A stretch of DNA of 64,000 nucleotides from Auriscalpium vulgare (GCA_019915015.1 JAHBBC010000011.1:806001-870000); one strand, 5' to 3'. Positions 43,741 to 56,015 are shown, counted from the stretch's first letter. Notes: generated from the letters alone by a model not told the origin. A program made the numbers and translations.

Positions 43741-45477
43741 ATGCTCGACGCCGCTCGTCTCGACAGCTACGAGGAAATAGACAACCAAATACTTGTCTGC
43801 ACAGATCGCGACGAGATCCGCTTTCTCAAGGCGCACAGGAATGCTCTCACCCCCATCGCTCGTCTTCCCGACGCACTCATCACGACCATCTTTCTGTTCT
43901 TCCGCCCCGAGCCTATCGACGACCTAAAACCCGCCTCTTCCACATGGCTATCTATCACACACGTATGTCGAGCGTGGCGGCTTGCTTCCCTCGAGTGCGC
44001 CCTTCTATGGACGGACATCGTCTTCGATCCCCCTTCCCTCGCTTCCGCCATGCTCGACCGAGCAAAGTCAGCACCATTGACCGTCAACGCGACCGTCAGA
44101 CCAGATCGATCCGAGCGTTTGGATAGGATCTCCCACCTCACCGATGCCGTTTGCCAGGCGCTGACGCACATCCGTCATATCCGAGTGTTGACTCTTCAAA
44201 TCGTATCCTCGGCGCAGGTCATCGACAAGATCCTTGCAACACTCTCCATGGACCCCGCCGAGATGCTAGAAAAATTGACTCTATACATGCATGTCCAGGG
44301 TTCCTCAATTTGGCTCATGCCTGACCATATCTTCTCCGCTTCAGCACCGCACCTACGTGCCTTGAGCCTCAGCTACTGCCAAAACAGCTGGAGCAGCGTC
44401 GTCTCCTACAAGAATTTGACTCATCTCAAGGTCACCCGCCCACGTTCAGAGCTACGACCTTCCTTGCCCGACTTCCTTGATATATTGCGACAGTTACCCG
44501 ATCTTCAAGCCCTCACCCTCGAAGATACCCTCCCCGAACTACCACCCACCGCGAAGACGCTGCCTCCCATGCAGTCCGAACTTATCCCAATATCTTTCCT
44601 CGACATGACATCTCTCTTCCTCGACGGTCACGCCCTGGATATAGCCGACATCATGCGCTATATCACCGTGCCGAATGCGACCCGGGTGCGTCTTTACTTC
44701 AGACATCGCGGTCGTCCCATCGAGCTCCCATATTCATCTACCGCTTTGGCTTCCACCATTTCTGCCTTGTACGCCAATCATGGGCGAGTCCGGGAGGCGC
44801 TCTGTCCCGCCCGACTTGACGCAGGGCAGACTCTCGTCAGGGAAAACGACGACCTCGTGGAGTCGACGTTTCGCATCTCTGCCATGAGCGAGACCGGTAT
44901 CAGCCTCTCCGCAGACTTGATATGGGAGGAGGACGATTCCTTCAATGACCTCTCCCTGCCCATTTCCCAGATCTTCCTTGCATGGCCGCTGCACGCTCTG
45001 CGCATGGTCACCGTCTTCGCGTACTTTTACGTGGACCCCGCCGCCTGGCTGCCCATCCTGGAGAAGATGGCCAGCGTGCGCGACCTCTGCATATCCGGCC
45101 TCCCGGTCTACGGGTTCTCCCAGGCTCTGCGCCTCATCCATGAACGGCCCAGCGACCATAACAACGTCCCTATGCCCGCATTCAAGTACCTCGACATCCA
45201 GGGCGCTCACTTTTCCTACCCCTTGGGCGCGGCGCAGCTCATCCGCGCACTCGAGCGGGCGCTCGGCATGCGCTCGGTCGTGTACTCGCGGCCGATTTAC
45301 TTGACGTTGACCAATTGCCACATCACGGACCCACAGCTGGCGATGCTGCAGGTCGTGGTCGCTGGAGACGTTCGCTATTCGGGCGAACCGCAGACTATGG
45401 GGATTGGGGAAGACGAAGAAGATTCTTCGGATATGGACTGGGATAGTGACGAGCAATTACTCTTAGAGCCAGCATAG
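43741..45477 (+). CDS. F-box protein (agaricomycete type)
   Basis: Probable SCF adaptor. One uninterrupted frame of about 578 codons from the ATG at 43741 (MLDAARLDSYEEIDNQI), unusual here because most neighbours have many introns. The N-terminal F-box region reads ALTPIARLPDALITTIFLFF, then ITHVCRAWRLASLECALLWTDI, the standard mushroom F-box layout. The rest is a leucine-rich-repeat-like C-terminal half (HLRALSLSYCQNSW, LPDLQALTLEDTLPEL) ending in an acidic tail (DEEDSSDMDWDSDEQ). Such genes are greatly expanded in Agaricomycetes and substrates are mostly unknown. Head-to-head with the formin. Confidence 0.85.
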   Translation: MLDAARLDSYEEIDNQILVCTDRDEIRFLKAHRNALTPIARLPDALITTIFLFFRPEPIDDLKPASSTWLSITHVCRAWRLASLECALLWTDIVFDPPSLASAMLDRAKSAPLTVNATVRPDRSERLDRISHLTDAVCQALTHIRHIRVLTLQIVSSAQVIDKILATLSMDPAEMLEKLTLYMHVQGSSIWLMPDHIFSASAPHLRALSLSYCQNSWSSVVSYKNLTHLKVTRPRSELRPSLPDFLDILRQLPDLQALTLEDTLPELPPTAKTLPPMQSELIPISFLDMTSLFLDGHALDIADIMRYITVPNATRVRLYFRHRGRPIELPYSSTALASTISALYANHGRVREALCPARLDAGQTLVRENDDLVESTFRISAMSETGISLSADLIWEEDDSFNDLSLPISQIFLAWPLHALRMVTVFAYFYVDPAAWLPILEKMASVRDLCISGLPVYGFSQALRLIHERPSDHNNVPMPAFKYLDIQGAHFSYPLGAAQLIRALERALGMRSVVYSRPIYLTLTNCHITDPQLAMLQVVVAGDVRYSGEPQTMGIGEDEEDSSDMDWDSDEQLLLEPA

Positions 45478-45765
45478 CCGACTGATTGAGCCTTGTCCAT
45501 CTGAAACGGCGTGAGGCGGGGTAGCCACTATAGGTCACTTCATATTATATTGTTTTGTACAAAAATCGCGTGAAGGTGACGGTGCATACTGAATGTACAT
45601 AGATCAATGAAAAACAGTATCGGATGAGCGATGCGACAGTAGTTCAGCGACAATAATGATACAAGATACATCTGCAATCAAAGACAATGATCACAAGCAT
45701 AGACAGCAGTGTGTGGTTCAAAGAGCAATACAAGTGCACAATGATACAAACGGACAAATCGCAAT

Positions 45766-48700
45766 TCAGAGGTCGTCGTCGTCATCTTGGATCTGAGAGG
45801 GCTTGAGCATGCCGGGCACACGGAGGGCCGCCTCTCGGTCGGCCAGCGCCTTCCTCTGCAGCTCCGCCTCCTTCTCGTCCAGATACAGCTCCGAGTTGTC
45901 GCCCGCGAACTCCTTCAACTGGATGAGGAAGTCGCGCAGCGCTTGCTTGAAGCGGCCTTGGTCGTGGTAATACAGGAAGAGGTCGGACACAAACACGTTC
46001 AAGTACGCCCTGCAGGAACAACCTCATGTCAGCTCGAGGAAGGTGGGAATGCAAGGTTGTGGACGCTTACCGAGACGTATGCGGGAACGCGCTCACAAAC
46101 ACGTCGACGATGAACTGCCGAACAAACGCATCGTTGTTGGTGTACACATCCTTGCCCAGCACCGCGCCGCCCAGCGCGCTCGTCTCGACGAGCTCTACCA
46201 TCTTGCACAGCAACGCGCTCTGAGCCTTGAACCCGCTCTTGTGGTCCGCGTCCGTGAGCACGAAAAACACGTCTTGCAACATGTTGAGGAAAAACTGCTC
46301 GTAGAACGGCTTCGCTATCGACGGGTCCGACGCGGCGAAGTTGGTCAGAAGGCCGTTGGAAACTGTGCATGTCAACTTTCACGCACACTGCATGTTGGTA
46401 AAGATGCGGATACGTACTGTCCAATCCTGTCTCGGCTACATCTCTTTGTGTATGCTTGATGGCCCAGCCCACGCTGCTCATGAACAGCTTGAACTGTGGG
46501 TCTGGCAAGCTCTGCAGTGCTGCAGGCAGCAAGTTAGATTGTCGCTCAGGAGCGCACTAGACAAACGCCAACTCACCCAAGAAACAATGCTCGTTGATGG
46601 ACTGCAACAGCTTGAAGAAGTAGACCCGATGCTCGGGGTACTCCACAAAATCCAGCTTGATCATATCCAGCGTCACCTCAAACACGCCGTCCAGTATTGC
46701 CGGCACTTCAGGCGTTATCCGCCCCTGCGATTGCTCTATCAGACGGAGGCTCCCGTGGTAAAGAAACCATAAGACGCACCTCAAGCCGTGTGACGAAGAC
46801 CTCCAACGCGTTGAGGACCTCGGGATCCCGCGTGACGGCCGGGCTGCGATTGTAGTCCGGCAAGACTGCCTCCAGGAATGCGGGGACGATCCATGTCTTG
46901 ATGAACTCTTGATCGGCGTGCCGTCTAACGAACGTTCCCACGAGTTTGAGGGCCTCCTTCTTCACCGTCCGCGCATATCTTATTCGCGGGGTCTTCGACG
47001 CAATCTCACCTGAAAGTAACACAAGGTCAACGGCCGCCTATAGGCCAATCGGTCCACCTCACCCTCGCGCGCGACTGTTTCCACAATGAAGAGGCTCAGC
47101 GCCTTGTACACGCCCATCATATCCTCGTAGATCTCGCCAAGCTGCGGCGTGAACATCGGCCCTATCGACGTGCACGCCGACACGTATGACCGCAGGATGT
47201 TGATCAAGATCTGCAGCGTCTCCGGCTTTTTCAAAATGTCCGCGTCGACGGACGCCTGCGCTAACAACGACGACCACTGTCAAACAGCACGGCGGCGTCA
47301 GCGCACAGCGAAAATTCCGCGCGCACGGTGTGTGCCTTACCGCCTGGGTGGGCAGGCTCATGAGGCTGCGCATGAGCTCCGCGCGCCGGTCCGTGTCGGC
47401 CTCGGCTGTGATCATGTACCCCACCGCCTCGTAGAATGTGTGCACCTGCTGTGGAGATAGGTCCACGGTACTCTGCGGAAGCAGGCGCAGGATCTCGTAG
47501 ACGAAGGGCTCGCGCTCATCCGAATGCCCAATGACGAACTGGCGACGACACTTCTGCGCAATTTTGATGAAAGTGTCGCACGCCATGTCCTGTACGCCTG
47601 TGGTCGAATATTAGCACAGCACGGGGGCGGACATATAGATTGCGCACCTTGATGCTTTTCGTGCATAAACTCGAAGAGCTTGTGAACCACGGTTTTCATG
47701 AAGCGCCAGTGGTTCTTGAGGTAGCGCGGGTATTGTCCGACGATGTACATAATGTTCGATGCGACGACCACTTTGTTGTCCTTCCCCCGCTGGATCTCGC
47801 TGAGACCCAACAGGTTCTTTACAACGTGGACAAAGAAGACCGACTCGGTCTTTTCATCTGGTGCGGAGTCCCGCCTTTGTCAGCAATATATTGAAGCAAG
47901 GCAAGGAAGGGGGTCTACAGACCCATGGTTCCCGATATAGATCCAATCGCCCAACAGAGCGTATTGAGGTTGTTCCATGACCATTCGGAGCCATCGATCT
48001 GCTTCAGGAGCTTCGCCGAGAGGACAGATTCTGTTTCCCCAACGTCTAGATGCGTCAGGTAGACGAGGAGTTCTCGCATCGACTTGTACAGCGCGATGGT
48101 ATCTGATTCTTGCACGAACTCGCGGACCATCTCGCCTTCGTCATTTTCCACGACAAGAACCTAATAACAATGATCAACTTCATCGACGAATCAACAACAG
48201 AGCATATACCTCCTCAGGTTTCGCCATCCTACTGATGACCACCAACCGCAGCTCCGAAAGGATCCCCGCATACGTCCTCAGCCTGATTGCTGCCTTATCC
48301 AAACTGAGCTGCAGAGTACTCGACTCCACGAGCGCCTTCCCACTACCGAGCGGGAAGCCCCGCGAGTCTTCGTACAGGCTCGCCACGAGCTTCAGCCAGT
48401 ACTCGACGCAGATCTTGAAGATCTCGCGCTCCTCGACGCGCGAGATTTTCACCAGATACGCGTGCGCACCGAGCAGGACCTCGCGGGTCTCCTCCGTCTC
48501 CACTACAGCGAGGTGCTTCTGCAGGAAGTTCGCGAGGAACAGCGCGACGCCCAATATAAACTGCTGGCCGTCGTCCGCGGCCTGCTCGTATGCGGCAGGG
48601 ATGTCCGTGCTCGGCGGGATGAGACGCACAATGGACGCGATGACGTGTGTGAAGAGGACGACGAACTTGGGGTCGTGCTCGGGCCCGACAGAGAGGTTCG

Positions 48701-49806
48701 CGACCTCTGCAAGACACTTCAGGGTGAGATTTCGGAAATCTGCCATTTCCAAGAACTGGCCATCTATGTGAGCGAAGAGACGGTGGAGGAAGGTGGTTGG
48801 ACGTACACGGTTGAGCAAGAGATCTATTACGTTCGTCTCGAAAAGGTAATTCAAAGGTATCCAGTTCAAGAAACGCAGAAGGGTCTCCAGAGTTGCTCGG
48901 ATGAGCGAGGTCTTCGTCGCCTCGGTCAAAATCTCTGTGCACAACAAGAATATGCCTTGGAACTCCTCGTTGAATTGTATTTTTAGTGCGTTGGTTTTAG
49001 CCTGGGTCATTTGATCCGTGGAGTAGTCAAATACTTCCTCGGAGAGGAGTTTCAGGATGACCATGTTATTCTCGCACAGCGAGATGTTAGTCCGTGACGA
49101 TTCAACAAGCTCCGGGATGAACCCTGGCCAGTCGTGCGGCCATTCCTGCTTCAATATCTATCGGACCACCATATGAGTCAGTCACCTCGAGTAGAACGCC
49201 GTGAAGACATACTTGAATCAGGGCAAGGTTGAGCTTGTTTATGAATGTCCTCTCCCTGCGCATGCCGGCCTCGTCGGACGCAATCCTGACGATTGTGGAG
49301 ACAACAAAGTTCCGCACGCCTGCGATGAACACACACTCAGCAACTATACACAGGGTCTGCCACGAGGCACTGACCATGCCTCTGTTCCGTGGGCAGGGTC
49401 TTCCAGCGCGTGTTGATGAGTTTCTGGAGTATTTGCAAGCCAATGTACTGGGCGGCAAGGCATGAGGCAGGGCACAGGGCTGTGCGGAGTGCAAAGTGAC
49501 CTTTGTTTGTGAATTGGATGATTGTACAATGATGTCCGGCACACGCGTCCACGCTTCAGGGCTCTCTTGAAATTGAGTGAGGACTTGTTGCGCTAGTTGT
49601 TGCTGTGGCGGCACCGCGGGGTCAGCGAAACGATATGTCCGCAGGAGATGGCACGCACCTCCTGCCCTCCTGATCCAGAGTAGAGCGTCGTCACGACCCT
49701 GTCGAGCAGGGAGACATCGAAGTCTTTTGAGAAGTCAAGAACGCCCTGCAGGAAGTCAACATGAGGATTTGAGCCTGAGGGCGATATGCAAAGAGCGGAC
49801 CTCCAT
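45766..49806 (-). CDS. crm1: Exportin-1 / CRM1 nuclear export receptor
   Basis: Karyopherin exporting proteins with leucine-rich NES, and some RNPs, with Ran-GTP. The start at 49806 gives ATG GAG as a two-codon exon spliced to [18 protein letters not shown], the canonical CRM1 opening. Conserved blocks: [56 protein letters not shown], the HEAT9/10 NES-groove region ([41 protein letters not shown]), [15 protein letters not shown], and the acidic end [10 protein letters not shown] at 45766. About fifteen short introns. Length of about 1,070 residues matches the family. In the groove, the Cys that leptomycin B attacks in human (528) and fission yeast (529) is Ser. It is divergent from the small membrane-protein gene at 50067. 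Confidence 0.95.
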
Positions 49807-50066
49807 TATATGCACAGTCGTATGTGTTGTCAGAGGGTGGAAGCCAGGATGGATGTGTGCGGGGGAGAGGGATAATAGGGTTAGCTGCAGCGCATTGTGC
49901 TGGGCCGGAGTCGCGATTGTGTTGCTCTATGGGTCCGCAAGATCTTATCTTATCGTCGCTTACGTCAAGTGCATCTAAGGCCGACTCAACATCCGTGAAC
50001 CCTTCGTCTGCAACCACCATCCTCGTTCACGTACCACAGCTATTTCCACACTCGTTTCTTCAGATT

Positions 50067-50499
50067 ATGCCCGCGTACTCTAAGGCTCCACGTACGTGAG
50101 GCGCCATGTCATGCGGTATTGAGCTGACGCGCAAACCCAGCAGTTGCGCTCGTCGGTATCCTCGCGGGCATCATCCTCATCGGGCTGATCACGATCGCTA
50201 TCCACGCCTGTCGCCGCCGCAAGACACGCCGGCAGCAGTACTCGGCCAGCGGCACTCTCTCCCGCTCTCGGGGCAGCGGGTTTCAGCGTAGCCCCACAAC
50301 GCCGTCCTACACGATGTTCTCGGAGAAGAGCCCGTCTCCGTCCCAGCTGTCGTTCACTCTGACGCCGAACCAGCCTGTCTACGTCGACGTCGAGTCCGAG
50401 GGGGGCGCTGCGGTGGGGATGCAGCTGGTGCTGACGCCGCCGACGCCGGCAAAGAGGCAGCGGGACGGGCGAGAGGACTCGGATGACGAGGACGCGTGA
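50067..50499 (+). CDS. Small single-pass membrane protein, unknown
   Basis: Not recognised. Two exons (50067-50091, 50141-50499) in phase give about 127 residues: a very short N-terminus (MPAYSKAPP), one membrane span (VALVGILAGIILIGLITIAIHA), a basic stop-transfer patch (CRRRKTRRQQ), then a Ser/Pro-rich and finally acidic tail (EDSDDEDA). The lack of a cleavable signal and positive-inside charge suggest an N-out, C-in type III protein. It sits between CRM1 (divergent) and the PAP2 phosphatase (same strand). Role unknown. Confidence 0.65.
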
Positions 50500-50813
50500 A
50501 GGCAACGCTGTGTACACGTGACCGCGTCTGTGACGGTCTGTGGAGTTGACTTGTACTAGGCGTGGCATATGCACGCACCAGGCTGCTTGTTGGAGTGCAT
50601 GTGGCTACTCGACGTCCTCCTGGGGCCCCCGCTGACATCATCCGACAACCGCGTGGAATGGTGGGCAAGTACTTGATGCTCCTCGTCGCTCTCTCTGCTA
50701 GACGACGTCCCCTGCGCCATCGCCTGCATGTTCCACCGCACCAGGAAAACTGACGCCGCCGTCGCTCGTCCCGACGCTCGTGGTCCCACAGCTCCCCGCT
50801 TCTCCTCTGCAAC
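50500..50813. other. Short intergenic stretch
   Basis: 3' flank of the small membrane protein and upstream region of the PAP2 gene. Nothing recognised. Confidence 0.4.
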
Positions 50814-52035
50814 ATGGCTGCGGCTGCATGGCGTTGACCTCGTCACCATGGCCCTCATGGGCGCCTTGGGACTTGGCATATACGAAGCCCGTGCGTAGCC
50901 ACAAGACTTTCAGCACGCACATATCAAAACTCACAATCCCCAGCTCCCGCCCCAAGCCGATCCTTTCCCATCTATTTCCAAGATGGCCAGGTCGTCTACC
51001 CTCAGTTCGCCTATCCTCTACGCAAGGAAGTCGTGCCAATCTGGGCAGCCGCTCTCATCGCCTTTTTCGTACCATTTTTCTTCTTCGTCCTGTTCCAGAT
51101 ACGCAGGAGAAGCATGAACGATTTTCTCACCACGAATATGGGCCTTCTAAAGAGTCTCATCACTGCCGCCGTCTTCCAGGTCCGTCTGACCTTCTTCTGC
51201 GTTTGAGACGATGACAACCTAATTCACCCTCTAGGTCTGGATAAAATGGCTCATCGGGGGCCTTCGCCCTCACTTCTACGAAGTTTGCCAGCCCAACATT
51301 CCCCAGGGCAGCGCACCTTCCGGCAACGGCTTTGCCTCCCTCTTCTACGACCGCTCAGTCTGCACGGGCGACAAGAACACCATAGACGACTCGCTCGAGT
51401 CCTTTCCGTCAGGACACTCCACTGCAGCGTTCGCAGGGCTCGTGTACCTGTCTCTCTACTTCAACGCGCAACTCAAAGTCATGAGCGCGCACAACCCCGC
51501 ATACTGGAAGATGATCCTGTTCTTCGCCCCGCTCCTCGGCGCGACCCTCATCGCCGGCGCCCTCACGATTGACAAATGTACGTCGTAATCCTGCCCCCGA
51601 GATCCTTACCGCCTGCTCACCGCCCCAGTCCACAACTGGTACGACGTCGTCTTCGGAGCGATCATTGGCACCGCGACGGCGCTCGTCGCCTTCCGCCAGA
51701 CGTTCGCGGCGATCTTCGACTTCCGTTTCAACCACCTGCTCCTCCCGCGCACGTCCTCACAGGCACCCGCGAGCGTGCTGCCATTCTTCGCGTACGAAGG
51801 CCGACCTGTTGACGCGGGTGCGGAGCTGCCCTTCGCGCGCGAGGGCGGCTGGAGCGCGGGAAATCAGCCGTACCGCGGCGCGCCGGGCGACGCGACGGTG
51901 CTTATGGGTGCCGGTGGCGCTGGCGCTGGAGGAGGGGTTGGCGGACGACAGTTGGGGCACGGGGAAGCTGGAATAGGTGGGCACCATAGTGGCGCCGCAG
52001 TGAATGGCGGAGGTGTGCCAGGAGGGAGCTTTTGA
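50814..52035 (+). CDS. PAP2-family lipid phosphate phosphatase
   Basis: Integral membrane phosphatase acting on phosphatidate, diacylglycerol pyrophosphate or related lipids (DPP1/LPP1-like). Four exons (50814-50890, 50944-51179, 51235-51577, 51629-52035) splice in phase. About six hydrophobic spans. Motif 1 is K-W-L-I-G-G-L-R-P, intact; motif 2 is FPSGHS, intact with the catalytic His; motif 3 reads GALTIDKFHNWYD, so the nucleophile His and the Asp are present but the usual Ser-Arg six or seven residues before it is Ala-Leu. The C-terminal tail is Gly-rich (GAGGAGAGGGVGG). The altered motif 3 could mean changed or reduced catalysis, or a lineage-specific variant. Confidence 0.88.
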
Positions 52036-53896
52036 TTTGATAATTCCTGTGAATATATACCCGGACTTTGTTTCGTTGCTGTACGCTTGCACGAAAATCC
52101 TCTCTGTCATAGCTATGTGATGGCGGCGGCGGCACCCAACGTTCTCAGTCGACCGGCGTGTTCAGGTTTGTCCTTCACGTTTCCTGCAGATTGATTGGAG
52201 ACAGAGCCGAAGTAATACCACGAGCTTGATGACGATCGACCTCGAACCAAGAAGGTGATGGTCACTAATTCGGTCTCTGGCCGAGCCGGGAGAGAAGTGG
52301 CACTACCGGCCGAACGAGTAAGTCCAAAAGAATCGGGACAGCAATCCCGGTTGAGGTGAGTCAGAATGAGCAGATGGGGGAGTAAATTGACACATACTCG
52401 TCGGTAGCGACTGCAGTGCACTACAGCTTGTAAATGTACGCTCCCTCTGTACCTACGTCGACGTCGACTAAGCAGTAGAAACGGCCATCGTTGGATGATT
52501 GCGGCCACGGGCAAAGTCTTAATGGAGGAACGCACCGGCTGGTAACCGAGTCTGCTTCACGAAGCCAGTGAACTAGAGTGAAATGGTAACGTGAAAGTTC
52601 CGTGACGATGAGACAAGTACTTTGGAGTGATCTGAGACAAAAGTTGTACATAGGCTATGCGAGAACAGCGGCTACCGGTGTCATCCGGTCGCAATTCCCG
52701 GGCCTCCCCGAGCCCGAAAAGTAGCCTCAGCCCTTCGCCATCTTCAACGCCGTTGAACACGGCCACTCAACCACCGCTGGTCCTCGGCCAACCCACTGGA
52801 TTGGATTTGTACCGGACCCACCTGGCGTTCCCCGGGTCACAACATTTATAGATGAATGGATGACCGTTGGGCCGCACGGTCCACGAAGTCCAACTATCAA
52901 TGCTCAGGCTGCCTTCAAGTCGGACGGGTCGCCCGACGAGGCTGTCTGGCTGTGAATGGGCTTTCTTGAAGGACCTGCGGGACTCGGTAGCCAACTTCTG
53001 GCGTCCATCTGCAGTCGTTGAACGAGCTGGGCCGCACTGGCGCTGCAGTTTCTTCCGTTTGCTCGGAGCAAGGACAGCTCTCTACCTCCAGACGCACGCG
53101 TCAAATATTCATATGCGACTCAAATGGCGACGGTGTCAGGCTGGGCTTTTCGCAGGTGCCTGTCATCAGCATTTTCATAGCTCACATCGAGAATGTGTAT
53201 TCATGTCGGCGGTGACAATCGGTGACTTAGGTCTGCCTAATAAGCACTTACGGCTGGGGAACCAAGATCCATATTCTAGCATCAACTGAGGGCACGGCAT
53301 CGCATCGGCAACTCCTGAGGATATCTGATCAGCACCGGGTGCCTAACCGTCTGGCGATCGTGTTACCTATGGCTTACTTCCGTTAGTTGGGTCGTAACCG
53401 GACGAAACTACACGAATCACATCTGCTTTTCTGTTTTACGTCTGTATCTCAAATGCTTGTCGATTGCGTTAGTCTCATACCTTGACCCATAGGGGGTTTG
53501 ATCCGAACCTGACCTGGTCTCGTCCAGCACCTTCGCACCGGCGTCCGCGACTGCGCTCCTCGCTCGTGCACCTCAAGCAGGATGATGGAAATCGTTGCGG
53601 AACTCGCCCCTCCAGCTCTTCGTGCATCTGCCATCTCCATTGTACTTTCTGAGGGCTTGAACCGTAGCTGTGACTCTGCACTCGGCGCCACATCCTACTC
53701 ATCACAAACTCGTCTTAGCTGGCGATGACCGACCACTGATCGGGCATCATAGAGTTCCTGGCTGCCGCCAGCCACAGTATCTCCCGGTGAGCGGCGTAGG
53801 CGTTTTTTGTCTCATTGTACAGCACGAATGGCGAGAGAGAAAGCGGTCGCGCCCATCGCGGAATTTTCAATATCGCCTCGCAAGGAACTGTCTGCG
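52036..53896. other. 1.9 kb intergenic region
   Basis: No recognisable gene on either strand. The right end holds the promoter of P450 copy 2. A patch near 53.44-53.46 kb (GTATCTCAAATGCTTGTCG) resembles one near 16.33-16.35 kb upstream of copy 1, suggesting that duplicated upstream sequence extends several hundred bases from the P450 genes. Confidence 0.45.
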
Positions 53897-53909
53897 TATA
53901 AATATGCTG
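53897..53909 (+). promoter_or_regulatory. TATA-type core promoter of P450 copy 2
   Basis: TATAAATATGCTG, identical to the box before copy 1, 67-79 bp upstream of the ATG. Confidence 0.6.
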
Positions 53910-53975
53910 TGTGATGTTGGGTTTCTCTTCATCCCAAAGTAACACAGAAAGTCCCATCCTCGAAATCAAGCAACG

Positions 53976-56015
53976 ATGTCGTCGACCCTCGAACTCTCCC
54001 TACCAGTCTCCGCCTCTGTACGTGCCACGCACGCAGCTCATCCTAGTGACTTCTCCTGTTGACGCCAGTGCCACAGCTCCTGCCCACCATCTCCTTCCGC
54101 TCGGCCGTGGTCCTAGCTATCGTTCTCGCGGTCACCTCAATTATTCCTCTCTTCTTCCGCAAGAACATCACCAACAAAGATGGCGTGCCCATCCCACCAG
54201 GGCCACCGAGGCGCTACGCCTTCCTGCCAAAGTATCCTGAGCGCATCCTGCACAAGTGGGCGCAGCAATATGGCGGCTTGTACACGGTCTTCATGGGCAA
54301 CCAGCTCACCGCCGTCATTTCCGACCCGGTGATTGCGCGCGACCTGCTCACCAACCACGGCGCGATCTTCTCCAGCCGCCGCATGTACTTTCTCAAGAAC
54401 CAGACCATTCTGCGTGGACGCGCAATCACAGGGTCCCCGTACAACGACACATGGTGCGTGCATCTGCATTCCGCTTGCGCGGGGGTACTGAGACGGTGTC
54501 CAGGAGACACCACCGCAAGCTCGCGGCGACGCTGCTCACGCCTGCGATGGTGGAGAGCTACTCGCACAATCTCGACTACGAGGCACACATTTTGGTCCGG
54601 TCGCTGTGGGCGGCTGGAGAGATGGGCAAGGTACCGGTTGACCCCACCCACGCATCGGGCCGGTATTCATTCAAGTGAGCACCAGCTGCAGTTCCCGCCG
54701 ATCACGATCTGATTTTGGGCACAGCAACATGTTCCGACTGTCATTCGGCACGCGTACAGAGTCTGCTGCTGACCCCCTGTCCGAACGCGCTCTTGCCCTT
54801 GCCAACGAGTTCATGGAACTGACTGGTAATTTATTTCATTACGGTCTTCACATGCGACGTTCATACTTTCGCGTCGACAGGACCCTGGTCCAACGCAGTC
54901 GACTTCATCAAGCCCCTTGAATATCTCCCGACGCAGAAGCGCGCTCGTGCCCGCAAGCTGCATGACGACATCATCGAGACCTACGGCGCGCTCATCTTGC
55001 GCGTGCAAGCGCGCATGGACGCCGGCGAGGACGTGCCCGACTGCATGGTCAAGACGGTAATCGAGACGCGCGAGGCCGAACGCCTCGACTGGGAGGACAT
55101 GTGCATGCTTTCGGCGGTGTTTACGCTCGGGGGTGTGCATTCGGTCGGTGTCTATTGTTTGTCTACCGCGGTGTGATAGCTGATCATTGTGTAATAGATG
55201 ACGGGCATTATACTGTGGTTCTTGGCGCTCCTGCCGTCGTACCCTGAGATACAGGCACGTGTGCACGAGGAGATGGACCGTGTGGTTGGACGTGAACACT
55301 ACCCAACGGCAGCAGACGAGAAGGACATGCCGTACATGCGCGCCGTGATCAAGGAGGTCAGTGTCGCAGCTGCCTCGCTGTTTGTGCGTCTGTCGACCGT
55401 TCGCTGGCACACAGGTTGCGCGTCTGCACTCTCCATTCTGGATGGCGACGCCTCATTTTTCCACGGAGGACTTTGTCTACAAGGGGATGTTCCTCCCCAA
55501 GGACACTTTGGTCGTACTCAACATATACAGCCTGCACCACAGCGACAAGCGCTACCCAGACTCGTGCGTACCCTGTACTTCCAAGCATCGCAGCGGCCGA
55601 TTTGACTCGAATGTGGCCACAGATTCACCTTCAACCCCGACCGTTACCTCGGCGACGATCTCAGCAGCTTCGAATCCGCCAACCTCCCTGACGCGACACA
55701 GCGCGACCACTGGGCTTTCAGTGCTGGGTGAGCCCCTCCGACCCTCGTACTTATCCCTCCAGATCTGAGTAGAATTGCAGGCGTCGTATCTGCCCCGGCT
55801 TCCACGTCGCAGAGCGCGAGATGTGGCTCGCGTTGTCACGCCTGATGTGGGCGTTCGAGGTGAAGCCTGTGCCTGGCGTCCCCATCGCGTTGAATGAGTA
55901 CGAGGGCGCGAACGGGCGCACGCCGATGCCCTACAAAGTGCAGCTCGTGCCGCGCCACGACCGTGTTCGCATGATGCTGGAGGAGAAGGACGAGGTGTCT
56001 GTGTTCAAGATTTGA
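53976..56015 (+). CDS. Cytochrome P450 monooxygenase, copy 2 (intact)
   Basis: Paralogue of copy 1 with the same nine-exon structure: 53976-54017, 54077-54453, 54504-54674, 54725-54825, 54881-55143, 55198-55356, 55415-55563, 55623-55727, 55781-56015. These total 1602 bp, 533 residues, with no frame problem. Seen: N-terminal anchor (VVLAIVLAVTSIIPLFF), PIPPGPPRR hinge, K-helix E-VAR, PDRYLGDD, heme loop FSAGRRICPG (slightly changed from FGSG in copy 1), and the same non-standard I-helix GGVHSMTG. Exon 5 keeps the frame NAVDFIKPLEYLPTQKRAR that copy 1 has lost. It is closer to copy 3 than to copy 1, including within introns. Probably the active member of the trio; substrate unknown. Confidence 0.93.

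Noticed and set aside
49970..50020. An ATG at 50020 (minus) with an open frame that could be an upstream first exon of CRM1
   Set aside because: CRM1 proteins begin with the sequence encoded at 49806 and just after; the upstream peptide has no CRM1 similarity and is not needed.
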